Source of the DNA: an uncultured Shewanella sp.
GTDB taxonomy: Bacteria > Pseudomonadota > Gammaproteobacteria > Enterobacterales > Shewanellaceae
DNA: 64,000 bases
Direction: 5' to 3'
Assembly: GCF_947495455.1 (NCBI RefSeq)
Contig: NZ_CANLZC010000012.1
Span: 1-64,000 of the forward strand
Below, piece by piece: positions 55,693 through 64,000 of the stretch. Made by a program: the position numbers and the translations under genes. The notes below the pieces were generated by a model, which saw only the letters and a list, made by a program, of their open reading frames with translations, was not told the DNA's origin and did not search any database. Each line of letters starts with the position of its first letter. Within the stretch, counting starts at the first letter, position 1.

Positions 55693-57566
55693 CGCATCGC
55701 TTTTTTCTGCTGTTGGCGGTCTTTTTTTTTACACCCTTTAAAGCGGTTCAAGCCAATTCTGTGATCTGTATTGATCAACAAACTACAGGCCCAATTTCAC
55801 TCTCCACTTGGTTAAACTACACGATTAAAACCACAAGCAATATCGGCCATATCAAAAATCAACCAGAGCAGAGTTGGCGAGCATTACCCGCTCATATGAT
55901 TAAGCACATTGACAGCCAAAAAATCTGGATAAAATTTAACCTTTATAATAAAGGAAAAGATAATATACACCGTATTTTATCTTTAGATAACCCTCATTTA
56001 GATAAGGTGAATTTGTATCATTTTAATCAAAACCATTTGGTCGCAGGATTAACTATGGGTGACAAGTTTCCTTTTACTCAAAGGCCCATAATCAACAATA
56101 ATTTCGTCTATTCATTTAATATGAAGCCCAATGAACTGCATCAATTTTTCTTAGAAATTGATACTAAAGGTCAAGCCAGTATTCCGCTCACCTTATGGCC
56201 TATTGATGATTTTACCGAATATTCCGATCACCTCTCCCTGTTACATGGATTTCAATTGGGTGCATTAGCGTCAATTGGTCTTTTTAGTTTATTTATTGCC
56301 ATCACATCTGGCTCTTTCAGTTACAGCTATTATGCTGGCTACGTTTTTTCAATCACCTTATTTGTCGCCACTTTGTATGGCATTGCTTTTCGATTTATTT
56401 GGCCTCAATGGCCTATTTTACAACAATTTATGGTGCCAATATTACTGCCTTTATCCATGATTTTTGGTTTATTATTTACTGAGAAGATCCTGCAGCTAAA
56501 ACACCAAAGTCCTTGCATGCTCAAGCTGTGTCGCTACGGCATCACTTATGCGGTTATTCTATTGCTCCTCGGCCCATTCCTCTCCTACGAATTAGCCATA
56601 GTGATTAATATTATCTCCTTATTGGCCAATAGCTCCTTACTCATGTTCATGGCCATTATTCAAGGCATTAAAGGGCATAAACTGGCAAAACTCTATACCC
56701 TTGGCTGGTCGACAGTATTAATTGGCAGCGTTATATCAGGGTTAATGTATCTAGATCTGCTCGATTTACCGTTTCAGCCTCAACTCCCCTTTATGTTAGG
56801 CTTAAGTTTTGAAATTATCTTTATGGCAGCAGTGCTCGCGATCCGCTATAACGATGAACGCCAAGAAAAATTGAATATTCAGCAAAAAGCATTAGCTCAA
56901 GCTGAACTCATTCAACAAACTAAAGAACAAGCATTACTCGCAGAAGCCAAACATAATGAGAAGCTTGAGTTGATGGTACAAGAGCGAACCCTTGAACTTG
57001 AAATCGCCCTTAGAGAGCTGAATAAAGCCAATGCCAAACTCAAAGAGCAAACCACAGTAGACAGTTTAACTGGCGTAAAAAACCGTAATGCTTTTGATAA
57101 ACGTTTATTGGCTGAAATCAAAATGAGTCGTCGACAACAAAGTTTCTTATCCATCCTCATGTTGGATATCGATCACTTTAAATCCATTAATGACAGCTTT
57201 GGCCACTTAGCAGGCGATCATGCATTAAGGCTTATCGCTAATGCACTCACAATCAATTTAAAACGGCCAATGGATCTTGTATCACGTTTTGGCGGCGAAG
57301 AATTTGCTATTATCCTTCCTAACACAGATAAAGAAGGCGCCATCACAGTCGCCGAGCAACTTCGCCAAAGCGTCAGTCAACTGAATATACTTTGGGACAA
57401 TCGATTAATAAAATTGACCATCAGTATCGGTATTAGTAGCCAAATAATTGGCAAAGATATCGATAGAAGTGCTTTATTAGATCAAGCCGATAAAGCCTTA
57501 TATCACGCAAAAAATGAAGGGCGTAATCAAGTACAACTGTACTGTGAGGCTCCCATGCTTAATTAA
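55689..57566 (+). CDS. 7TMR-DISM diguanylate cyclase
   Basis: 625 residues. Signal peptide about 1-23; extracytoplasmic 7TMR-DISMED2-type sensor about 30-165; seven TM helices about 180-385; a cytoplasmic coiled coil (AQAELIQQTKEQALLAEAKH); and a GGDEF domain. The active-site GGEEF is near 535, preceded at the right spacing by an I-site (RPMD), so an active, feedback-regulated cyclase is predicted. The sensor probably binds a carbohydrate or other small ligand in the periplasm. It overlaps tatD by four bases and precedes hemB by 25 bp. Confidence 0.92.
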   Translation: MTHRFFLLLAVFFFTPFKAVQANSVICIDQQTTGPISLSTWLNYTIKTTSNIGHIKNQPEQSWRALPAHMIKHIDSQKIWIKFNLYNKGKDNIHRILSLDNPHLDKVNLYHFNQNHLVAGLTMGDKFPFTQRPIINNNFVYSFNMKPNELHQFFLEIDTKGQASIPLTLWPIDDFTEYSDHLSLLHGFQLGALASIGLFSLFIAITSGSFSYSYYAGYVFSITLFVATLYGIAFRFIWPQWPILQQFMVPILLPLSMIFGLLFTEKILQLKHQSPCMLKLCRYGITYAVILLLLGPFLSYELAIVINIISLLANSSLLMFMAIIQGIKGHKLAKLYTLGWSTVLIGSVISGLMYLDLLDLPFQPQLPFMLGLSFEIIFMAAVLAIRYNDERQEKLNIQQKALAQAELIQQTKEQALLAEAKHNEKLELMVQERTLELEIALRELNKANAKLKEQTTVDSLTGVKNRNAFDKRLLAEIKMSRRQQSFLSILMLDIDHFKSINDSFGHLAGDHALRLIANALTINLKRPMDLVSRFGGEEFAIILPNTDKEGAITVAEQLRQSVSQLNILWDNRLIKLTISIGISSQIIGKDIDRSALLDQADKALYHAKNEGRNQVQLYCEAPMLN

Positions 57567-57588
57567 ATCTTGGTTAAATTTGGAGTGA

Positions 57589-58605
<1,017 letters not shown>

Positions 58606-58624
58606 ATCCCTCTCTCCTCTCTAT

Positions 58625-58653
58625 AGAGCGATGCCTGTTACAAAGACATCGCT
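58625..58653 (+). terminator. Terminator of hemB
   Basis: AGAGCGATG-CCTGTTACAAAGA-CATCGCTCT, a perfect 9-bp stem, followed by TGCTATGG; a T-run is weak. It sits directly before the thioredoxin-like gene. Confidence 0.6.
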
Positions 58654-58674
58654 CTTGCTATGGAAAATCTCACT

Positions 58675-59076
58675 ATGATTTTAACAGGAAAATTAGACGC
58701 TGACACATTGAAGAGCCTTGAGGATTTCAAGCCCTTTTATGAAACTTATCAGGTTGATAAAAACACTTTATTGCCTCTACTTGAAAAGCCATTACCTTTA
58801 GAGATAGTCGTCATTATCGGTACTTGGTGCCCTGATTGTCACCGAGAGATCGCTCATTTCATAAAGATCTTAGAAGCCTTGGCTTACCCCACTATAGACG
58901 TGGTTTATCTAGGCGTTGACCGCAATAAACAGGATCCCGAAAACCTCAGCCAAGATTATGACTTTAACCGTATTCCCACTTTTATCATTAAACAAGCAGG
59001 CAAAGAGCTGGGCCGTATCATTGAATCACCGACACTCAGCTTAGAAAAAGATTTAGAGAAGATATTGAATGAATAA
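58675..59076 (+). CDS. Thioredoxin-like protein (WCPDC)
   Basis: 133 residues if started at the ATG at 58675 (MILTGKLDADTLKSLEDFKP); the ATG at 58660 is also possible but has no SD and abuts the hairpin. Thioredoxin fold with redox motif GTWCPDCHRE and the cis-proline segment RIPTFIIKQ. No signal peptide, so cytoplasmic. Family members reduce or couple to partner proteins; the partner is unknown. Convergent with gppA. Confidence 0.85.
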   Translation: MILTGKLDADTLKSLEDFKPFYETYQVDKNTLLPLLEKPLPLEIVVIIGTWCPDCHREIAHFIKILEALAYPTIDVVYLGVDRNKQDPENLSQDYDFNRIPTFIIKQAGKELGRIIESPTLSLEKDLEKILNE

Positions 59077-59094
59077 ACCTGTAATAAAAATGAG

Positions 59095-59122
59095 CAGACC
59101 TCGATAAAACGAGGTCTTTTTA
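59095..59122. terminator. Convergent terminator
   Basis: AGACCTC-GATAAAAC-GAGGTCT followed by TTTTT on the plus strand, between the thioredoxin-like gene and gppA. It is a strong terminator for the former and partial for the other strand. Confidence 0.85.
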
Positions 59123-59130
59123 AAGTGTTA

Positions 59131-60063
59131 TCACACAGCGACTTTAGCCGCTAAGCGCTCTAATACCCCTTCCCTCAAGGCGCCACCAGACAATGTCAAT
59201 TTTTCAATGGATAACAATTCAAACAAGGCCAGTAAAATAGCCACTCCAGACACAAAAGTCGGTGCTCGCTCACTCTTAAGTCCCTTTATTGACAGCAGGC
59301 TGCTATCTTCAAGCTCAATAATTTCGTGCTGTAATTGTTTTAGCACAATCACAGTAATCACTTGCATCTGCCCTCTAGTTTCTAGGACTTCCATTACCGC
59401 TTGCACGCTACCTGAAGCCCCTAAGGTTGATTGCCAGCCTAGCGCCAACAAAGGCTGACATGCAGTGTTAAGCACTGAAGAAACATGTTGTTTTACTGCT
59501 TCAAAATCAACCTCTTTAACCCTTTTTTGAGTAAAAAACTGCTGATTAAAAGTGACACAACCAATAGGTAAACTGGTTTTGTGCAACACATGATGATTTT
59601 CACCAATAATAAATTCGGTACTCGCGCCACCAATATCAATGACTAAGCGCCGTTCATCATCTTGCTGGCTATCGGCTTGCGTTGTCGCCACCATGCCTTG
59701 ATAAATCAGCTCTGCTTCTTCTTCGCCTGAGATAATATCAATAGGGTAAGGCAATACTGACAAAGCTTGAGCACGAAAAGCCTCGACATTACTGATCCTT
59801 CTTAATGTTGCAGTCGCAATCACCGCAACATGCTTAGGGTTTATCCTCGCTTTTTCAATTTCTTGTGAGAACATGGCCAAACAATCTATGCCTCGCAGCA
59901 TGGCTTCATCACTTAACTTATCTTGCGCATCCATCCCCTCAGCAAGCCTGACTTTACGTTTAAACTTTGCAATAATAGCAGGCTTACCTTTGACCGTTTG
60001 CGCAACTAACATATTGAAACTGTTAGAACCTAACGTAATCGCTGCATAGGGAAGTTTTGCCAT
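59131..60063 (-). CDS. gppA: Ppx/GppA family phosphatase, short form
   Basis: 310 residues, actin-like ATPase fold (ITLGSNSFNMLVA at the N-terminus, VIDIGGASTEFIIGE with the phosphate-binding glycines, SGGALREG near the end). It is the N-terminal catalytic half only. E. coli GppA has about 494 residues with a C-terminal HD-like domain that is absent here. It is downstream of rhlB with one overlapping base (TAATG), the same partner as in E. coli, which supports the gppA name. Substrates are pppGpp or polyphosphate. Confidence 0.85.
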   Translation of the reverse strand: MAKLPYAAITLGSNSFNMLVAQTVKGKPAIIAKFKRKVRLAEGMDAQDKLSDEAMLRGIDCLAMFSQEIEKARINPKHVAVIATATLRRISNVEAFRAQALSVLPYPIDIISGEEEAELIYQGMVATTQADSQQDDERRLVIDIGGASTEFIIGENHHVLHKTSLPIGCVTFNQQFFTQKRVKEVDFEAVKQHVSSVLNTACQPLLALGWQSTLGASGSVQAVMEVLETRGQMQVITVIVLKQLQHEIIELEDSSLLSIKGLKSERAPTFVSGVAILLALFELLSIEKLTLSGGALREGVLERLAAKVAV

Positions 60064-61376
60064 TATGAATGCCTACGGGTTCTATCATGACGCTGACGTG
60101 AGCCGCTATTATGAGCGCCATGGGGCTTATTCACCGTTCGCTCCCGCTGATTTCGAGCATGACTACTGGCTTTTCTATGAATGCGAATAGGCGCAGGAAT
60201 ATCATCCAGCAAGGCACTGCTATCATAAGAACTGACCGGAATAGAATGACGAATGTAACTCTCAATAGCGGGTAAATTCAGCGCGTATTCTTCACAAGCA
60301 AAACTCACCGAAACCCCTTTTTGCCCTGCTCGTCCGGTGCGACCAATACGGTGTACATAATCTTCGCAGTCATCAGGTAAATCATAATTATATACATGTG
60401 ACACATCAGAAATATGCAAGCCTCGAGCCGCCACATCGGTTGCCACTAAAATATCGATACACCCTTTGGTAAATTGCTCTAAAATACGCAAACGCTTCTT
60501 TTGAGGAACATCACCCGTTAACAAACCAACACGATGGCCATCACCAGCGAGCCACGACCACACTTTTTCACAGCCGTGTTTTGTATTTGAAAATACAATG
60601 GCTTTATCAGGCCAATCTTCCTCAATTAACGACAAGAGCAGCGGCATTTTTTCATCCATAGAAGGATAAAAAATTTCTTCTTTGATGTTTTTAGAGGTTT
60701 TCTCGTTTGGCGCAATTTCGACTTTTTCTGGCTCATTCATGTGATCATAAGCCAGCTCCTGCACTTTCATTGACAATGTCGCTGAAAACAGCATATTTAA
60801 ACGGGATTTTGCATCCGGCATACGTCTAAATAGAAAACGGATATCCTTAATAAAACCAAGATCAAACATGCGATCGGCTTCATCCAATACCACAGCTTGA
60901 ATATTACTGACGTTTACCACGCCTTGACGGACATAATCAATGATACGTCCTGTGGTACCAATCAGGATATCAACGCCTTTATCGAGCACTTTTCGCTGCG
61001 CATCATACCCTTCTCCGCCATAAACTATGCCCACTTTAAGTCCTGTCGACTGAGCTAATAGAGTGGCATCTTTCGCAATTTGAATCGCCAACTCACGTGT
61101 TGGCGCCATGATAATAGCCCGTGGCTGATTGACTTGACGGTCCCTCGGCATAGGCGTTGTTAATAGGTGATTAAACGTCGCCACTAGAAAGGCCAATGTT
61201 TTACCGGTTCCTGTTTGAGCTTGGCCCGCAATATCTTTTTTCTGTAATAAAATGGGTAAAGATAAGGCTTGTATTGGAGTACAATACTCAAAGCCAGCCT
61301 TAATAAGCGCCTTTTTAACCTCTGTTTGTAGTGTTAAATCGGCAAATTTTTGTGTTGATAAATGTGTTTCGCTCAT
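60063..61376 (-). CDS. rhlB: DEAD-box RNA helicase RhlB
   Basis: 437 residues. Q motif [13 protein letters not shown], Walker A AQTGTGKT near 54, PTRELA, DEAD in [14 protein letters not shown] near 162, SAT (FSATLSMKV), and [10 protein letters not shown]. The C-terminal tail is basic and Arg/His-rich. RhlB unwinds RNA in the RNase E degradosome; rraB in this window also regulates RNase E. It is divergent from trxA-rho, as in E. coli, and co-transcribed with gppA. Confidence 0.96.
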   Translation of the reverse strand: MSETHLSTQKFADLTLQTEVKKALIKAGFEYCTPIQALSLPILLQKKDIAGQAQTGTGKTLAFLVATFNHLLTTPMPRDRQVNQPRAIIMAPTRELAIQIAKDATLLAQSTGLKVGIVYGGEGYDAQRKVLDKGVDILIGTTGRIIDYVRQGVVNVSNIQAVVLDEADRMFDLGFIKDIRFLFRRMPDAKSRLNMLFSATLSMKVQELAYDHMNEPEKVEIAPNEKTSKNIKEEIFYPSMDEKMPLLLSLIEEDWPDKAIVFSNTKHGCEKVWSWLAGDGHRVGLLTGDVPQKKRLRILEQFTKGCIDILVATDVAARGLHISDVSHVYNYDLPDDCEDYVHRIGRTGRAGQKGVSVSFACEEYALNLPAIESYIRHSIPVSSYDSSALLDDIPAPIRIHRKASSHARNQRERTVNKPHGAHNSGSRQRHDRTRRHS

Positions 61377-61764
61377 AGCGCAAGCTTACCTGTAAGGTTG
61401 CAATAAGAAACTCAATCAGTTGAGATAGAATACTTATCACACTAAAATAGGTGCACACTCAAAGAAATCCTAAGAAAAAGTTTGCTCAGTGATATACTGA
61501 CCGCCAAACTTTGACCAAAGTGCATCACTTTGAGGGCTGGTTTAAAACGCGTAACGTACTTTTACGTATCATCTAGATAAACATGATTGGCGCAGGCACA
61601 CTATAGCCTGTCTATCACTGGCTTGTCTAAGGGCGTTTTCTCATTTCCAGTAGTGTAACTTAATTTAATCGTTAAGTTTAAACTTGAAAAGCCATTTTAA
61701 TGGCCCAATATACAGGTAAAGCCATGAACAAACCAGCAATGGCAACCAAACCGGAGAATTAAGA
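61377..61764. other. Divergent intergenic region rhlB/trxA
   Basis: 388 bp with the promoters for rhlB-gppA and for trxA. A small inverted repeat GCCATTTTAATGGC lies at about 61691-61704, close before the trxA start. I cannot assign promoter boxes with confidence. Confidence 0.4.
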
Positions 61765-62091
61765 ATGAGTGACAAGATTGTACACCTAAGCGATGACAGC
61801 TTTGAAAATGACGTAATTAAGTCTGATTTACCCGTATTGGTAGACTTTTGGGCTGAATGGTGTGGTCCTTGCAAAATGATTGCGCCTATTCTTGACGATA
61901 TTGCACAAGAATATGAAGGCAAAGTCACTGTAACTAAATTAAATGTTGATCAAAATTCGGTCACTCCCGCTAAATATGGTGTACGTGGTATTCCCACTTT
62001 ATTGTTATTTAAAGCTGGCGAATTAGTTGCGACTAAAGTCGGTGCGTTGTCGAAAACACAATTAAAAGAGTTTATTGACGCACAAATTTAA
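61765..62091 (+). CDS. trxA: Thioredoxin 1
   Basis: 108 residues. Redox motif [10 protein letters not shown] near 28-37, cis-proline GIPTLLLF, and conserved aspartate in LVDFW. Cytoplasmic disulfide reductase serving ribonucleotide reductase and others. ATG 61765 has SD GGAG. Upstream of rho, as in E. coli. Confidence 0.98.
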   Translation: MSDKIVHLSDDSFENDVIKSDLPVLVDFWAEWCGPCKMIAPILDDIAQEYEGKVTVTKLNVDQNSVTPAKYGVRGIPTLLLFKAGELVATKVGALSKTQLKEFIDAQI

Positions 62092-62143
62092 AGGCAAAAA
62101 CTATTAAATCAATCGATTAAATAGCCTATAAATCGTTCCTTTC

Positions 62144-62169
62144 GGCACATTTTTCGTAAAAATTGTGCC
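62144..62169 (+). terminator. Hairpin in the trxA-rho interval
   Basis: GGCACA-TTTTT...AAAAA-TTGTGCC, a long AT-rich stem about 50 bp after trxA and 160 bp before rho. No T-run on the plus strand follows. It may be a partial terminator or part of the rho leader. Confidence 0.45.
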
Positions 62170-62330
62170 TAAAGGGCTTAAACCGCTAGACGTACATTAA
62201 AGTTAGTGCTACTTTAATGACCAGACCTATTCTTAACTAACCCACTTCTCGCTATTCGATTGATATTCTATTTATTGCCTTACCAGATTAATCCATAATA
62301 GCGTCGTCACGCAAACAAGACCCATCTAAG

Positions 62331-63596
62331 ATGAATTTATCAGAATTAAAAAACAAACCGATTGCAGATTTAGTTACCCTAGCTCAGGAAATGAAGTTAG
62401 AAAATATGGCCCGTGCACGTAAACAGGACATTATTTTCTCTATTCTGAAAGCCCATGCACAAAGCGGCGAAGATATCTTTGGAGGGGGCGTTTTAGAGAT
62501 CCTTCAAGACGGTTTTGGCTTCTTACGCAGTTCAGATGGTTCATACTTAGCGGGACCTGATGACATTTATGTCTCTCCAAGCCAAATACGCCGTTTCAAT
62601 ATGCGTACCGGTGACAGTATCTTTGGTAAAATTCGCCCACCAAAAGAAGGTGAACGTTATTTTGCCCTGCTTAAAGTCTCAGAGGTTAACTTCGACAAGC
62701 CTGAAAACTCTCGCACCAAAATTTTATTTGAAAACTTAACCCCACTGCATGCAGAAGAGCGCATTCGCATGGAGCGTGGTAATGGTTCAACGGAAGATAT
62801 TACCGCCCGTATTTTAGATTTATGTTCACCCATAGGTAAAGGCCAACGTGGTTTGATTGTTGCGCCTCCTAAAGCGGGTAAAACATTATTACTGCAAAAT
62901 ATTGCCCAAAGCATCAGTTATAACAACCCTGATGTGGTATTGATGGTATTGCTTATCGATGAGCGTCCAGAAGAAGTGACCGAGATGAAACGCTTAGTAC
63001 AAGGTGAAGTGATTGCTTCTACCTTTGATGAGCCAGCCAGCCGTCACGTACAAGTCGCTGAAATGGTCATTGAAAAAGCCAAACGCCTAGTTGAACATAA
63101 AAAAGATGTGGTCATTTTACTGGATTCCATCACGCGTTTAGCCCGTGCTTATAACACGGTTATTCCATCATCAGGCAAAGTACTAACCGGTGGTGTCGAT
63201 GCTAACGCACTGCATCGCCCTAAACGCTTCTTCGGTGCGGCACGTAACATTGAACATGGTGGCAGTTTGACCATTATTGCTACCGCCTTGGTCGATACTG
63301 GCTCTAAAATGGATGAAGTTATCTATGAAGAGTTTAAAGGCACAGGTAACCAAGAACTTCACTTATCTCGTAAAGCCGCTGAAAAACGTGTTTTCCCTGC
63401 CATTGACTTTAACCGCTCTGGCACACGTCGTGAAGAGAAACTCACTACCTCTGAAGAGCTGCAAAAAATGTGGATTTTACGTAAAATCCTTAATCCAATG
63501 GACGAAGTCAGCGCCATGGAGTTTTTAATTGATAAGCTTGCGATGACCAAAACCAACGATGAATTCTTTACCGCGATGAAACGCGCTAAAACCTAA
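62331..63596 (+). CDS. rho: Transcription termination factor Rho
   Basis: 421 residues, nearly colinear with E. coli Rho (419). N-terminal RNA-binding domain ([40 protein letters not shown]), Walker A APPKAGKT near 178, and [10 protein letters not shown], all intact. Hexameric RNA-dependent helicase that ends transcription. Preceded by a 239-bp leader and followed by a strong terminator. Confidence 0.99.
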   Translation: MNLSELKNKPIADLVTLAQEMKLENMARARKQDIIFSILKAHAQSGEDIFGGGVLEILQDGFGFLRSSDGSYLAGPDDIYVSPSQIRRFNMRTGDSIFGKIRPPKEGERYFALLKVSEVNFDKPENSRTKILFENLTPLHAEERIRMERGNGSTEDITARILDLCSPIGKGQRGLIVAPPKAGKTLLLQNIAQSISYNNPDVVLMVLLIDERPEEVTEMKRLVQGEVIASTFDEPASRHVQVAEMVIEKAKRLVEHKKDVVILLDSITRLARAYNTVIPSSGKVLTGGVDANALHRPKRFFGAARNIEHGGSLTIIATALVDTGSKMDEVIYEEFKGTGNQELHLSRKAAEKRVFPAIDFNRSGTRREEKLTTSEELQKMWILRKILNPMDEVSAMEFLIDKLAMTKTNDEFFTAMKRAKT

Positions 63597-63612
63597 GGCA
63601 TTCATAAGTCAT

Positions 63613-63641
63613 AAAAACCGCATTTATTGCGGTTTTTTTAT
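63613..63641 (+). terminator. Rho-independent terminator after rho
   Basis: AAAAACCGCA-TTTA-TTGCGGTTTTTTT, a strong stem with a T-run 17 bp past the stop. Confidence 0.9.
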
Positions 63642-63752
63642 AGCGCTTCACCCCGTTTTTTACCCCTATTGGCAAAACAATGCTCAAGCCTTTGTTGCAG
63701 TCCTTTCACTATCGTTTACAATAGCGCGATTATTTATCGAGACGAGATTAAC

Positions 63753-64000
63753 ATGCCTTGGATCCAGCTTAGACTTGATACCGACAATGCCCATGCCGAT
63801 GCCATCAGCGATCAGCTCATGGAAGAAGGTTCACTTTCTATCACCTTTGAAGACGGTAAAGACACGCCGATTTACGAACCGACCTTAGGTGAAACCCCAC
63901 TTTGGGCCCATACGGTAATTGTCGCCTTGTTTGAAGCCGATCATGATTTATCCCCAGTGATAGATAGACTGAAAGCCTTACCTTTCTTAGGTGAAAGCCT
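63753..64000 (+). CDS. prmA: Ribosomal protein L11 methyltransferase, N-terminal part
   Basis: Partial gene running off the window end: 82 complete codons from the ATG at 63753 ([20 protein letters not shown], then [20 protein letters not shown] and [20 protein letters not shown]). It matches the N-terminal substrate-recognition domain of PrmA, which methylates L11. The SAM-binding domain lies beyond the window. Confidence 0.92.
   Translation, partial: MPWIQLRLDTDNAHADAISDQLMEEGSLSITFEDGKDTPIYEPTLGETPLWAHTVIVALFEADHDLSPVIDRLKALPFLGES

Overview
The window looks like a chromosomal segment of a marine gammaproteobacterium close to Shewanella. The evidence is the gene set and order: rapA next to a PIN-PhoH ATPase; plsC-rraB; ubiE-ubiJ-ubiB followed by tatABC, tatD and hemB; and rhlB-gppA divergent from trxA-rho with prmA after it. 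Coding is moderately AT-rich. I see no rRNA, tRNA or CRISPR array.

Layout. 1-9.7 kb: the end of a repeat element, a small secreted repeat protein, a large hybrid sensor kinase, a PIN-PhoH ATPase, a MITE-like element with perfect 26-bp ends, and rapA. 9.7-14 kb: a crotonase divergent from a two-gene signalling operon (response regulator with CheC-like phosphatase domain, then a PAS-GGDEF cyclase), then plsC-rraB. 14-17.7 kb: a metal (probably zinc) uptake cluster of permease, binding protein, His-rich outer-membrane barrel and a small His/Cys protein, with no ABC ATPase. 17.9-19.1 kb: a thiolase.

19.1-45.3 kb is the accessory region and the most interesting part. A 517-aa exported protein precedes a 3626-aa Sec-exported polymorphic toxin on the minus strand. 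The toxin runs signal peptide, Ig/Fn3-like domains, PQQ-like propeller, DUF4214-like segment, Ca-binding repeats, SpvB, FG-GAP repeats, YD repeats, RHS core, glycine-rich pretoxin region and variable tip. Its lipoprotein immunity candidate overlaps it by one base. Downstream lies about 13 kb of start-less or damaged cassettes. Each carries a partial copy of the RHS end and pretoxin region, a different tip (three with HExxH metallopeptidase motifs) and a tightly linked small gene whose product is exported or membrane-bound. Recurrent short motifs mark the seams. A truncated REP-type transposase and a foreign-looking alpha/beta hydrolase lie at the distal end.

45.6-64 kb is housekeeping: a zinc-ribbon membrane protein, an MscS channel, a MaoC-like protein, ubiquinone synthesis (ubiE, ubiJ, ubiB), twin-arginine translocation (tatABC), tatD, a 7TMR-DISM diguanylate cyclase, hemB, a thioredoxin-like protein, gppA-rhlB, trxA, rho and the start of prmA.

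My reading of the accessory region is that one expressed toxin-immunity pair is backed by a store of silent tip-immunity cassettes. Homologous recombination through the shared pretoxin region could move a new tip onto the expressed gene. Because every linked small protein appears to be exported, the toxins probably act in the periplasm or envelope.
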